From: Pythium myriotylum
Taxonomy: Eukaryota > Oomycota > Peronosporomycetes > Pythiales > Pythiaceae
DNA: 64,000 nt
Reading direction: 5' to 3'
Assembly (NCBI GenBank): GCA_023091665.1
Contig: JALJCQ010000013.1
Location: forward strand, 310,001-374,000
Within the stretch, counting starts at the first letter, position 1, and each line of letters opens with the position of its first letter. A program made the translations under genes and the position numbers. The notes below the pieces were generated by a model. It was not told where the DNA came from, made no database searches, and saw only the letters and a list, made by a program, of their open reading frames with translations. Of the stretch, positions 40,264-50,827 are shown piece after piece.

Positions 40264-41577
40264 CTACGGAGCGCAGAAGTCGGTCTGACCAATGTTGAGA
40301 AGCTCCGGCGTGAGCAAGTACCCGAGGATCGCGCCGACGATGATCGCAATGGGCGACGGCATGTTGAAGATTCCGACCATGAGACCCGTGGCGAGTCCGA
40401 TGGCGGCGTCGCCGTTCGAGTGCACAGCTTTCTCCCAGAGCAGGAAGATCGACGCGACGATGAGCCCACAGGCCGCGGCGTTCACACCCGAGAGGAAGAT
40501 CTTGAGCTTGTGGTTGTCGCGCACTTTTTCCCAGAGCGGCAGCAGTCCGAAGAAGAGCGTGACTCCGGGGCCGAAGAGACCAGCGACACCGACCACGGCG
40601 CCGATCGGGCCGTAGAGCACGGCACCGAGGTAGGCCGAGATGTTGAACATAGGTCCAGGCAGCGATTGCACGAGCGCGAAGCCGACAAGGAACTGCTCCT
40701 TGGAGACCCATCCCTGGTTGACAAAGTTGTCGAGCAGCATCGGGAGCATGACTTGTCCGCCACCGAAGATGATCGAGCCGATCCAGTAGAGCGCGTAGAA
40801 CATCGAGAGCAGCGTCTTGTGGGCCGCGTCCTGCGGGTGGAAGACCGCGAGCGCGATGAGCACGCCGAACCAGACGAACAGGATGAGTGCACCGCCCAAC
40901 GGCGAGATGCCGATCTGCTTTTGCAAATTGTGCGAGGCGTGGCGGTCAGGAGCGACGTGCACGGGCGCGAAGCCTGAGCCGTGGCCGGCGAGCACCACGA
41001 GTCCGCCGGCGACCATGACGATCGGGAACACGAGCGACGAGAGTCCTTGCGTGGCCAGCACGACGCACGAGGACGCGGTCGCGACGAAGGCCTTGAGTCG
41101 GTCCTCGCCGACCGCCTTTTGCCAGAGCCGCACGGCCGCGATGACCACGAGCGAGACGGCGGCCGGCGCGAGCCCCGCCATCCACGTGGGCAGGCCGTCG
41201 CGCAAATACGTCTGCGCGCCGACACCCGCAGCCGTGAGCACGAGAAAGCCCGGGAGCACCCAGAAAACAAGCGCGAGCAGTCCTCCGAGCGGACCGGCGC
41301 GGAAGAGCCCGATGGCCGTGATGACCTGCGTCGAGGACGGGCCGGGGATGGCCGAGGCGATCGAGAGCACTTCGAGGAAGCGCTCGTCCGAGAGCCAGTG
41401 CTTGGTGCGCACGAAGCGGTCGTGCGCGAGAGCGAGATGCGAGGGCGGCCCGCCGAACGAGAAGAGCGAGAGCGGCACGATCTCAGCGGCGACCGAGAGC
41501 AAGCGGCGCGCGAAGGGCTCGGCGTGCGGGTCGCCGGCGCTGAGCAGCGCGTCGTGCTCGGTCGGCGGCTTGGTCAT
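40264..41577 (-). CDS. Chromate transporter (CHR/ChrA family)
   Basis: The product is 437 residues from ATG 41577 (MTKPPTEHDALL); an upstream extension to 41739 is Pro/Ser-rich and less likely. It has the two-domain layout of long ChrA proteins. The first half has LFSFGGPPSHLAL and AIPGPSSTQV. The second half has IIFGGGQVMLPML and SLPGPMFNISAYLG, the paired FGG and PGP motifs of the family. Ten or more hydrophobic segments are visible. Characterised bacterial members export chromate, but eukaryotic relatives may carry other anions. There is no intron and GC is high. Transfer from bacteria is possible but cannot be judged here. Confidence 0.88.
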   Translation of the reverse strand: MTKPPTEHDALLSAGDPHAEPFARRLLSVAAEIVPLSLFSFGGPPSHLALAHDRFVRTKHWLSDERFLEVLSIASAIPGPSSTQVITAIGLFRAGPLGGLLALVFWVLPGFLVLTAAGVGAQTYLRDGLPTWMAGLAPAAVSLVVIAAVRLWQKAVGEDRLKAFVATASSCVVLATQGLSSLVFPIVMVAGGLVVLAGHGSGFAPVHVAPDRHASHNLQKQIGISPLGGALILFVWFGVLIALAVFHPQDAAHKTLLSMFYALYWIGSIIFGGGQVMLPMLLDNFVNQGWVSKEQFLVGFALVQSLPGPMFNISAYLGAVLYGPIGAVVGVAGLFGPGVTLFFGLLPLWEKVRDNHKLKIFLSGVNAAACGLIVASIFLLWEKAVHSNGDAAIGLATGLMVGIFNMPSPIAIIVGAILGYLLTPELLNIGQTDFCAP

Positions 41578-41766
41578 GGGCGAGAAAGGCGGCGAAGGTG
41601 GAGGAATGGAGAAGGGGTGGTTTAGGACGGGATCCGGAGAAGTGGCCGAGCGTCCGGCGTCCGGAGGTGTGGTGGTCCGGCGTCCAGAGAGGAAAGAGCG
41701 AATCCGGGAGACTAAAATGGAAGGAACATGCACCATCATTCTGCGCGCCAGCTGGTCTAACCGCGT

Positions 41767-41969
41767 GAATCTTGGATTCCTAATGTTTGAGAATAGAGCG
41801 CCCCACGAATCTCACGAATCTCCAGCGGATCCATCTCGACAACAACGCACTCGTGTATTCACAATCGCTACTGATAACGTCATCTTCCTTACGACGACGG
41901 AGGGAAGATGACCGTCTGCATGGCTCGAGCCGGCAGCGTCACACTCACAGTCTGGCCCGACGGGCCCTG
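41767..41969 (-). pseudogene. GH30 3'-end fragment
   Basis: This is a diverged copy of 45555-45755, the 3' flank and last codons of the GH30 gene at 45676. It includes the end coding for SVTLPAR and VIFP. Similarity stops at 41969. It lies in the same orientation as that gene, so it is a partial duplicate about 3.8 kb away. Confidence 0.85.
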
Positions 41970-42245
41970 CAACTTGTGTTATTTGATGTTGTTGGCGCGT
42001 GTTTGGCCCTGATTCCAGACAAAAAAAATGTCGAAAGCAGACCGGCATGAATTATAGTACTTACGGTATCTTTAAGCTCAGCGTGCTTCTTTGAAACTAC
42101 GACTACCGCGCTACAAAGGGGGCGAGCATTTGAAACCCGGATGGAAATCTTGTTTGAAACGCACAATACCATCGGATTTCATCTTTCAAGAACCGTTGCA
42201 ATGACGCAAAAACCTGCTATTTGTACAACGGCGAAGAAAACAGCA
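41970..42245. other. Unassigned sequence between two GH30 fragments
   Basis: No similarity to the GH30 genes is visible. It may mark the rearrangement that separated the two fragments. Confidence 0.4.
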
Positions 42246-42632
42246 TCCGTGGATGGCATCCAGTGCTCGGTCGGCCGTATTCCGATCTCGTCGACAGACT
42301 TTTCGGAGAGCGTGTACTCGTACAACGACAACCCGGACGACTTTGCGATGGACAAGTTCTCGATCGACGTGGACCGCGCGCCGCGCTCCAACAAGCTCAA
42401 CCTCATCCACCGCGCGCTCAACATGACTTCGCGCGACCTGTCCATCTTCGCCTCGTCGTGGGCTCCTCCGGTGTGGCTCACGCGTGAAAACGTGACGACC
42501 AACTGCCACATGAAGGGCGAGCCGGGAGACAAGTACTGGAAGGCGCTGGCGCTCTACTACACCAAGGCGATCGAGGCCTTTGAGAAGGAAGGCATCAAGA
42601 TGTGGGGCCTCACGGTCCAGAACGAACCCGTG
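42246..42632 (+). pseudogene. GH30 internal fragment, inverted
   Basis: 387 bp nearly identical to the reverse complement of 46513-46899, covering the GH30 region from VDGIQ to TVQNEPV. It includes the acid/base Glu and a Tyr-to-Cys change at the start. It runs opposite to the gene it matches and is open, but it has neither signal peptide nor nucleophile region. The frame continues to 42827 into unrelated sequence. It is a broken duplicate. Confidence 0.9.
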
Positions 42633-43088
42633 CATGTTTCACTTGGCAAGATGGAGCGAAATGGCAACGAAAGTGACGTCGGTGGTGACGTCTTCCTGAC
42701 GCCACCAAGCGACAACCAAGCGCCTACAGAAGAGGGAATGCGCGCCACACAATCTCGCTCATCTTCGTCTAGGGGCAATGGAGGATGGTGTTCGTCACCG
42801 CCCCCAACTTGGTCACTAAGCCGTTAAAGTGACCTGTATTTCGATGCATTTCAACCAAATATAACACGAATCCAGCCAGGTAATTCGTCGGGCCGTGCGA
42901 GATGTGCGAGAAATGGGAAATCTGGGAGAAATCCACAATACCAAATAAAGCAGATTCGTTGGTCAGCAGCATTTTCTTTCACGTTGTCTCAAATGTATAC
43001 TACAATAGGTTTTGCCCCCGAACCATGCGTACCCCAACCATATGCCGTGCCGAAAGATCTTCCTCCAGCACATTGTCGTCTCGCGCTT
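42633..43088. other. Intergenic, nothing recognised
   Basis: About 450 bp of moderately AT-rich sequence between the GH30 fragment and the 3' end of the Crinkler gene. I see no feature. Confidence 0.4.
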
Positions 43089-45103
43089 TCAGCCAACTCG
43101 CGATCCTTCGACTAAATGGCGGCTGGTAATTTCATAGTCAACTCCGATGACAGTGACGTTTGCACTGCAAGCTTTGAATATTTGATCGGGATGACTCCGA
43201 GTAGCTCGCGGTGGCGACGAAGCAACGTCCACAACGGTCTTCTGAAAGTCTTCCGTGCTCACGGGTAACTTGAACGTTTCCAGCCTAGCCATTGGGACGA
43301 CAAAACACAGTTCAACCACACCAACGTGGTTCAGATCGCCAGCGACAAGTCTGTTCAAGAGGTCGATGAAGTACGTCTCATCAAACGTATGGCACTCAGC
43401 ACGCGTCACTTGAACAAAGCGGACCAGTTGTACTGCTTTGTCAACAAAAACAGCGTCGTATCCGCCTTGATTCCACTTGACTGGAGCCATCCACTTCGGA
43501 ACATCCAATGAAATACCAATCGGATACTTTTCTGGATCGAAAAATACGATGCTTGATCTCTTCCATTCGCCACATTGTAATGTCGATCCAACATACACGC
43601 TCCAAGTTAGACCATTATGGCTGAGCTGAGCAAAAAACCAAGCTTCGAGAATAAAACCGTCTATCGATGGATTCGCGTTGCAAGCCCTCGCGAAATTCTC
43701 GACTAGACGCGGACCCATCACCGTTGCAAAGTGACGCACGACGTATTCGCTCACCAGTCGAACGTCGTAACCATGGGGGGCGTCGTACCGAGCAAGCAAA
43801 CGGTTGACAGCGCGAGATGACGAATCGCCAACAAAGCCTTGAAGGTAAGTTTCAATGTTTGGCGCCTCCGCGAATGCTTTATCGAGTGCTTCGATCGCCT
43901 TCTCTGTCGTAACTTCAAACATGAGTCTAGCGCTTCCACCGGCTACAAAGTACTTCGCTTGCAACAACTTGATTCGCTCCGCCGCTTCCTTTTCTGGATC
44001 AGATTGTGTTCGATACAGTGGAAACATGGTCACAACGTTGCGGAAGAAGTTATCATTCAGGACTGCCTTCTTGTAATCGTCAAAGCACCATGACGTCAGC
44101 TCAAAAAGCATCTGTGTATGTACTGGGAGAGGCGTAGGATCCACTGCCTGCATGGTGTGCTGCAATTCGCTCGTCTGGACCTCTTCCGACATTGCTCATC
44201 CACGTTCGCCGAAATCTCTCTGTAAAGTTCTGGTCGATACTCTTTTCCAACAGTAACCATCGAGCAAACACACACTAGTCGATGCTTGATTTTGTCTCGT
44301 TGATGCCAACGTAGGCACTTGAGATGAGCTGTCTCTCCGGCTGCAGATGACTTGACATACCCATCCAGAAATACAATCGTGTTCTTTGTCTGCGACGTCG
44401 TGTTCAAGATTGCTGCCAGATCACGCTCTATCGCTTCCTCCTCCACAATGCAAAACGCTTTCTTGTTACCCTGAATCCAAACACAATTAAAATGCTTGTC
44501 ATCTCGCGAGTGATGAATCCAAATCACGTCCCAGCGTGATCGATCCAGCGACAATGCAAAGGCGAGCGCTGCACACGTCTTTCCCGTTCCAGGTAGACCA
44601 ACAACCCAAAGGCGCGCATACGTTTGGATTGAACACCTGTTCATCTCCTTCCATTGCTTCACCAGAGCTGGTCGACGATAGAGGATCAGCGCCCGATCAG
44701 GGTAACCAACTCCGGTTCCACTGACGCAAGATGGTGGCAATTCAATCAACTGATCATCATCTTTAACAAGGAGCCGAGGGCACGGTTCCGGAGCGATCTT
44801 CCAGGCGACTTGCGGTATACCTATGGTATTAATAATATCCGCTCGACGCTGCTGCACTTGCACGAGGAGTGCATCCTTCTTTGCACCACCAAATGATTCA
44901 ATTGGCGCGTCCTCTTCCAACGCCACCCCATTCGCGAAGACTGTGAGGTCAGATGCAGCAATCCCAGCGAGGTGGCTGTCATTGTACTCCCCCTTCACTG
45001 CCTTTCGCAACGTATCCACGTCCTGAACACCCACGTCAACAGAAGTCGCCGACGTCAGAGGGCTCCCATCCAGCGCCACGAGCTGGAACCACCTTCGCGT
45101 CAT
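43089..45103 (-). pseudogene. Crinkler (CRN/CR)-type protein, split by a frameshift
   Basis: Two overlapping minus-strand frames make one architecture. The upstream frame (45103 to 44096) starts with a ubiquitin-like Crinkler header (about 1-85). A P-loop NTPase follows, with GLPGTGKT at 169-176 and a Walker-B-like NTIVFLDG near 245. The downstream frame (44192 to 43089, 367 residues) carries a restriction-endonuclease-like core around AWFFAQL and QGGYDAVFVDK...FVQVTRAE. Header, NTPase and nuclease is the known CR-effector layout. The classic LFLAK motif and a clear signal peptide are absent. The frames meet within 44096-44192. The downstream frame has its own ATG, so two separate proteins cannot be excluded. 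Family members are oomycete effectors or conflict-system proteins acting in nuclei. Confidence 0.75.
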
Positions 45104-45354
45104 CGCTTCTCAATGGCAGAGCAAATTCGGATCAAATCACCTCAGCGAGGTTGAACGTACGTACTAGAGATGCTGTGTTGCTTCAATTCTCGGGTGCAAT
45201 TTTAATTGCAATTCACATTTGTTTTTTCGTCAATTACAATTGGCGAATTGTGGGTGCTCGGAGTCATTCGAACGCACTTTTACAATTTTGAACAGTTTCG
45301 ACAACTGTCCGACTTGGCCTTTGCAAATGACCCCCGAGGTCTGGAGCTCGTCGA

Positions 45355-45530
45355 GCTCTTGGCCAGCTTGAGCCAGCAAGTGCCCCCGTTACAACGGGGA
45401 CCTCCTACAACCTGCAGGAGGTCCACGTGAAGGCTTTGCAACCGCTGGACTGGTTGCAGATGCCAAAGCACGCCTCGGCTCGGAACAAGGCCTCGATGCC
45501 GAGAACTGTGCCTGAGTAGTCCCGGTAGGA
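45355..45530 (-). pseudogene. Degenerate PAN/Apple domain
   Basis: The minus strand shows pieces of the PAN domain found in the GH5 genes, in two frames: DYSGTVLG, QSSGCKAFTWT and CNGGTCWLK. Between the last two lies a short palindromic insertion (GGACCTCCT and its complement, 45399-45424). No GH5 part is attached. It is a relic of a PAN-containing gene. Confidence 0.7.
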
Positions 45531-45675
45531 GTGGACCCGAAGAAGTAGCGGTTTCTAACGCGCGAATCTTGGGTTCCTAATGTTTGAGAATGGAGCGCCC
45601 CACAAATATCCAGCGGATCCATCTCGACAACAACGCACTCGTGTATTCACAAACGTCACTATAACGTCATTATCC

Positions 45676-47304
45676 TTACGACGACGGAGGGAAGATGACC
45701 GTCTGCATGCCTCGAGCCGGCAGCGTCACACTCACGGTCTGGCCCGAAGGGCCCTGGATCACCAGACTCGTCGGGTCCTTCGAGCGGTTGCAGAGCACCA
45801 CCACGTACCGGTTCTCCGGGGTCAAGAACGCCGTGCGGTGGAGCTTGCCTCCCCAGTCCTTCTTGGTCAACGCCGGGAACTCGACACGCACTGATCCGGC
45901 CGGCACGAACTTGGCCAGGTGACCGAGGTAGTAGTACATGGGCTGCTTGTAGAACTCGGTGCCGGATTTTTCGTCGACGATGATGGGCGCGTCGACAAAG
46001 TTCTTGGCCCAGTTCGGACCGCCGTTCGTGTCCAGAGCCAAGTTCCAGTCGGTCCAACCGATCGTGAAGACGTTGATGTCCTCGATGATGTCGCGCGCGT
46101 AGTTCTCGGCACGGTACCAGATCTGCTCGGGCTCCTGGATCTTGACACCGACACCAGTGCCGAGCCAGCTCGGCAAGTAGCCTTCGCAGGACTCGGTCGC
46201 GAGGATGAAGAGGTTCGGGTACTTGTTGTGGAAGTCGAGCACCTTGCCGTAGTCTCCACCTGTGTCGAAGAAGAAAAAGTCGAGGTTTTTGTACCAGTGG
46301 ATCCCGACCCCGTCCAGGTACTTCATCGTGTCGGGGTCGTTGTAGACCTTGGCGCGGTCCGGCAGGTCGGCCTTGTTGTCGTCGTGGGCGATGAGCTTCA
46401 GGTTCGGGAACTTGGCCTTGATCATCGGTCCGAGGTCGAGCTTGATGAAGTCACGCTCCTGCTCGGGCGTGAAGCGCAGCTGCTGCCACGCGTTCAACTT
46501 GATGAGCGGTTCCACGGGCTCGTTCTGGACCGTGAGGCCCCACATCTTGATGCCTTCCTTCTCAAAGGCCTCGATCGCCTTGGTGTAGTAGAGCGCCAGC
46601 GCCTTCCAGTACTTGTCTCCCGGCTCGCCCTTCATGTGGCAATTGGTCGTCACGTTTTCACGCGTGAGCCACACCGGAGGAGCCCACGACGAGGCGAAGA
46701 TGGACAGGTCGCGCGAAGTCATGTTGAGCGCGCGGTGGATGAGGTTGAGCTTGTTGGAGCGCGGCGCGCGGTCCACGTCGATCGAGAACTTGTCCATCGC
46801 AAAGTCGTCCGGGTTGTCGTTGTACGAGTACACGCTCTCCGAAAAGTCTGTCGACGAGATTGGAATACGGCCGACCGAGTACTGGATGCCATCCACGGAG
46901 TAGTAAGCGTCGAGCACTTTTTGCTGAAGCGCCGGCGTGAGCTTGTAGATGTTGATGGCCGCGGCGTCCGTGAACGCGCCGCCAAAGCCCAGCATCTTCT
47001 GATACAAGCGTGTTGGGTCGATCGCCAAATCCACAGTCTTGGGTTTGGTCGCATCCACCGCCACGGTCGTGTAGGTGAGACGGTCGCCGGCCTTGGACGT
47101 CGTGTACACACCGACCTGGCCGGCCGTGAGCTTGAGGTAGTCGTTCGAGACCGAGTCACAGGAAGCTTCCGTGCAGACGCAGACGCCGTCGAGGTTCTTG
47201 CCAAAGCGCGTCGAGTAGTTGTTGCACGCAGTCTTAGCGGCGGCCTCGACCGAGGCGGCCAGCAGCGAGGCCGCGAAGAGAGCGGCAGTCCAGGTACGAA
47301 GCAT
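45676..47304 (-). CDS. GH30 glucosylceramidase-like secreted hydrolase, gene 2
   Basis: The product is 542 residues with a signal peptide (MLRTWTAALFAASLLAASVEA). Head, barrel and C-terminal sandwich follow gene 1 closely. Hallmarks are QKMLGFGGAFTDAAA, TVQNEPVEP (acid/base about E262) and FILATESCEG (nucleophile about E371). It is the closest paralogue of the gene at 37428 and the parent of the fragments at 41767-41969 and 42246-42632. It is the last gene of the minus-strand array, transcribed toward the PAN relic and Crinkler. Confidence 0.92.
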   Translation of the reverse strand: MLRTWTAALFAASLLAASVEAAAKTACNNYSTRFGKNLDGVCVCTEASCDSVSNDYLKLTAGQVGVYTTSKAGDRLTYTTVAVDATKPKTVDLAIDPTRLYQKMLGFGGAFTDAAAINIYKLTPALQQKVLDAYYSVDGIQYSVGRIPISSTDFSESVYSYNDNPDDFAMDKFSIDVDRAPRSNKLNLIHRALNMTSRDLSIFASSWAPPVWLTRENVTTNCHMKGEPGDKYWKALALYYTKAIEAFEKEGIKMWGLTVQNEPVEPLIKLNAWQQLRFTPEQERDFIKLDLGPMIKAKFPNLKLIAHDDNKADLPDRAKVYNDPDTMKYLDGVGIHWYKNLDFFFFDTGGDYGKVLDFHNKYPNLFILATESCEGYLPSWLGTGVGVKIQEPEQIWYRAENYARDIIEDINVFTIGWTDWNLALDTNGGPNWAKNFVDAPIIVDEKSGTEFYKQPMYYYLGHLAKFVPAGSVRVEFPALTKKDWGGKLHRTAFLTPENRYVVVLCNRSKDPTSLVIQGPSGQTVSVTLPARGMQTVIFPPSS

Positions 47305-48419
47305 GGCGTGCTGAAGGTTTTTCGGGGTCTTGGCGGAGATTGAAGAATGGTGGGACTAGGAATTAGAAGTGCCGGTGTTGTTCCGAAGGGATCTTTGTTC
47401 GTTTCAGTACCTCTTGGAGGCGTCAGCGCATCCCGAGAGGTGAGACTTGAACTCGATAATGGGCGTATCGCAGGATTACTTGAGGTGTTTGGTGCAGAGC
47501 TGTTCGTGTATCGACTGGCGGATGATTGCCATTCCGTTGGGATCGGCAAAGAGCGCCAGAGAGAGAGAGAGAGAAGAGAGCCACCGAGAAGAGTGGGAAC
47601 TCGTGGCGGGGCTTGCGTAGATTGCTAATTCAGTATCAAAACGTGGGATTCACTCGCGGACGACTACTGCATACTTATTTTGTAGTAGTAAATAGTACTC
47701 GTGGCAAGAGCCAGGCGCTACGACTGACTTGCTGCACAGAAAAAAGCCGTTCACCCGTGACATTGGGAATCAGATGGGAGGGGTACAGGATCTTCTTCCA
47801 TCGAGGAGACTGCTGCACCCAAACCAAGCTTCTGGACTTACCGAGGCTTAGCCATCACGAAGATCTTCCTTCACATCACGGTCGTGACTTGTTCGATTGG
47901 TGTTGGTTGCACAATTTCAAAAGTTTTTGATGGGTCTGACCCTGGGCTGGTTGCTCAGCTGCTGAATTCAGTGGGAGGAAGACAGTCTGGAACACCCAGG
48001 GTTATCCATGGGTTGCACTCGTATTGCACAACGAATGTTGGTCCGAGAGTTCTGCCGAGACCAATCCTCCTCCGACCTGATTGATGGCAACAGCTGAACG
48101 GCCGGCTGCCGAGGAGAAGAGTGGAGCTGCGGGCTTCAACCTTGAAGCTCGGATCGAGGACTCGGGTCCATCTCGCGCCAGACCAATCGAGGCAAATGCA
48201 CTTCCATACTAATCATTCCATCGCTCTCGCTTCGATTCCATGGAGGAGCGTGGAAAGCTTCCGAGGAGACTTCAATGCACGCGAGAGAAATTTAGAGACC
48301 TCGAGGAAACCATCCTCCATGCGGGAAGCAGCGTGGTGTGCAAACAAAGAAATTCGGGGGTTGCATTTGGGGGAACACAGACGTACCACCCCTTTACAAA
48401 GTCACGGCATTAGATAGTC
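47305..48419. other. Intergenic between GH30 genes 2 and 3
   Basis: 1.1 kb with a GA-rich microsatellite near 47560-47580 and no recognised gene. It should contain the promoter of GH30 gene 2. Confidence 0.45.
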
Positions 48420-50048
48420 CTAGGCGCTTGGGAAGATGATGGTCTTGACCGAGTGCGCCGCGATCGAGATCGTAAACGTTTTGCCTGAGGGCGTCTGGAA
48501 GACCGAAGTGATGGCGTCGTTCTTGCGGTTGCAGAAAACGACCACGAGGCGCTTCTCGGGCGTGAGGAACGCCACTTGGTGCGTGCTGCCCCAGTCCTTG
48601 TTGCCCGACTTCGTGAGGCCCACGCGCACCGAGCCCGTGGGCACGAACTTGGCAAAGTGGCCCATGACGTAGTACATGGGCTGCTTGTAGAACTCGGTGC
48701 CCGAGACTTCGTCCACGAGGATCGGCGCGTCGACGACGTTGCCGGCCCAGTTCGGGCCTCCGTTCGTGTCCAGCACGAGGTTCCAGTCGGTCCAGCCCGT
48801 GGCCCAGTTGGCAATGTCGTCGATGATGTCGCGCGCATACATCTCGCCGCGAGCCCACATCTTCTCCGGGTCGTTGAGCTTGGTGCCACGGCCGCTGCCG
48901 AGCCAGTCGGGCAGCGAGCCTTCGCAGGCCTCAGTCGCGAGGATGAAGATGTCCGGGTACTGGCTGTGGAAGGACGCGAGCTTGTCGTAATCGCCACCCG
49001 TCTCGAAGAACCAGAAGTCGAGGTTCTTGTACCAGTGGATGCCGGCACCGTCAATGTACTTGCGCGCGTCGGCGTCCTTGAAGATGGCGAGGCGGTCGAT
49101 GAGGTCGGGCTTCTGGTCGTCGTGGGCGATGAGCTTGATGTTGGGGAACTTGGACTTGATGAGCGGGCCGAGATCGAGCTTGATGAAGTCGCGCTCCTGC
49201 TCGGCCGAGAGGCGCAGCGACTGCCAGTGCGCGAGCTGGAGCGGCGGCGGGTTGGGCTCGTTCTGGACCGTGAGCCCCCAGATCTTGATGCCTTCGGCCT
49301 GGTACGCCTCAATGAACTTGGAGTAGTAGAGCGCGAGCGCCTTCCAGTACTTCTCGCCCGGGTTGCCCTTGAGGTGGCAGTCCTCGGTCTTGTTCTCCTG
49401 GGTCATCCAGATCGGCGGTGCCCACGAGGACGCGAAGATGTTGATGTTGCGCTTGGTCATGGCGAGTGCGCGCTTGATGAGGTTGAGCTTGTTGGAGCGC
49501 GGCGCGCGGTCCACGTCGATCGAAAAGTATTTCATGTCAAAGTCGTCGACGACGTCGTTGTACGAGTACACGCTCTCGGAGAAGTCGCAGGACGCAATCG
49601 GGATGCGGCCGATCGTGTACTGCAGTCCCGACTCGGAGTAGTAGGCCTCGAGCACTTTTTGCTGGAGCGCCGGCGTGAGCTTGTACGTGTTGATGGCCGC
49701 AGCGTCCGTGAATGCGCCGCCAAAGCCGAGGATGCTCTGGTACGTGGTGGTCGTGTCGATGGTCCAGTCCACAGACGTGGCCTTGGTCGCGTCGACCGTC
49801 GTGGCCGTGTAGGTGAGACGGTCCCCAGCCTTCGAGGTCGAGAAGACGCCGACCTGGCCGGCCGTGAGCTTGAGGTAGTCGTTCGAGACGGAATCGCACG
49901 AGGCCTCCGTGCAGACGCAGACGCCGTCGAGGTTCTTGGCGAACCGCTTGGAGTAGTTGGGGCACGTGGTCGTGGCCACGGCGGCCTCGGTCGAGCGCAC
50001 GGCGAGGCCGAGCGCGAGCAGCACGGGCAGGGACCACGAGCGCAGCAT
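48420..50048 (-). CDS. GH30 glucosylceramidase-like secreted hydrolase, gene 3
   Basis: The product is 542 residues with a signal peptide (MLRSWSLPVLLALGLAVRSTEA). It has the Cys-rich head (CPNYSKRF...CVCTEASC), QSILGFGGAFTDAAA, TVQNEPNPP as acid/base region and ILATEACEG as nucleophile region. It groups with genes 1 and 2 (all TVQNEP) but is more diverged. It ends plainly with no tail extension. A long plus-strand open frame over the same bases is a GC-driven shadow. Confidence 0.92.
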   Translation of the reverse strand: MLRSWSLPVLLALGLAVRSTEAAVATTTCPNYSKRFAKNLDGVCVCTEASCDSVSNDYLKLTAGQVGVFSTSKAGDRLTYTATTVDATKATSVDWTIDTTTTYQSILGFGGAFTDAAAINTYKLTPALQQKVLEAYYSESGLQYTIGRIPIASCDFSESVYSYNDVVDDFDMKYFSIDVDRAPRSNKLNLIKRALAMTKRNINIFASSWAPPIWMTQENKTEDCHLKGNPGEKYWKALALYYSKFIEAYQAEGIKIWGLTVQNEPNPPPLQLAHWQSLRLSAEQERDFIKLDLGPLIKSKFPNIKLIAHDDQKPDLIDRLAIFKDADARKYIDGAGIHWYKNLDFWFFETGGDYDKLASFHSQYPDIFILATEACEGSLPDWLGSGRGTKLNDPEKMWARGEMYARDIIDDIANWATGWTDWNLVLDTNGGPNWAGNVVDAPILVDEVSGTEFYKQPMYYVMGHFAKFVPTGSVRVGLTKSGNKDWGSTHQVAFLTPEKRLVVVFCNRKNDAITSVFQTPSGKTFTISIAAHSVKTIIFPSA

Positions 50049-50827
50049 GGCTGGCGAGTTGCTGGAGGACTTGAGAGGACGCGAGGAAATCGAAGACTGA
50101 GCGACCGGAGCCTCGACGCCAAAAGAGCGAGATGAGACCGTGCACGACCGAGCACGACCGAGCGACCGAGAAAGCCCCAGTCAGTTGGCGACCGAGTCAC
50201 GCTTGCTTTCGTACTTACGGAGTCGCGGATCTGCAGAAAGGATCGCGATGTTCCGCCTCACACAACGTTGAAGTCTTGAAGGGAGGATGCGTCGAGAGCG
50301 CTCAGAAATCCAGTCTCGGGCCTGGCTATGCGCCCCAGGTGACGCCCGAGTCACATTTTGCGGGTCACAAATCGGAAAAACGGCCGAGGATGGGCGAGGG
50401 TCACCGAGGTCAACTGCGAAGACGAAGCGAAAGCGTCGTGGACCGAACAGAAGCGACGAATGGATGAGTCCACCGGAGGTTTACAGCGCGGCAGATTGAA
50501 GAAGCAGGCGCGCGAAGTGATCCTGTCTTCAAGTGGGGAGTGCTCGTGTGTCCGAGAAGAACGAACAAAAAGCGACCGCGTCGAGACACAAAACGGGGCC
50601 CCAACAAAAATAAAAAACGCCAACAAAAAAACGAATTTATTTATTTGGTTGGCTTGGGGTGGTTCTGTTCGCTTCAATTTGAAGCTGTGGTGTTGGTGCT
50701 GGTCCCGCTCTTTTTTGTTGGAACGGGGCAGAAACGAGCCACTCCAACACACACACACCAACAAAAACCCATGACGCAATCCATTCCAACGGACAAGTCT
50801 CCAAACTAGTCCGACCGAATACCATAA
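50049..50827. other. Intergenic between GH30 genes 3 and 4
   Basis: About 780 bp with A-rich and CA-rich stretches near 50570-50770 and no recognised gene. Confidence 0.45.

Noticed and set aside
40216..40977. 253-codon plus-strand frame over the chromate transporter
   Set aside because: It has a charged low-complexity composition and is antisense to a well supported membrane protein gene.
48576..50135. 519-codon open frame on the plus strand over GH30 gene 3
   Set aside because: It is antisense to a clear GH30 gene, has no domain, and consists mainly of Val, Glu, Arg and Asp as expected from the opposite strand of GC-rich codons. Similar antisense frames over the other GH30 genes are rejected for the same reason.
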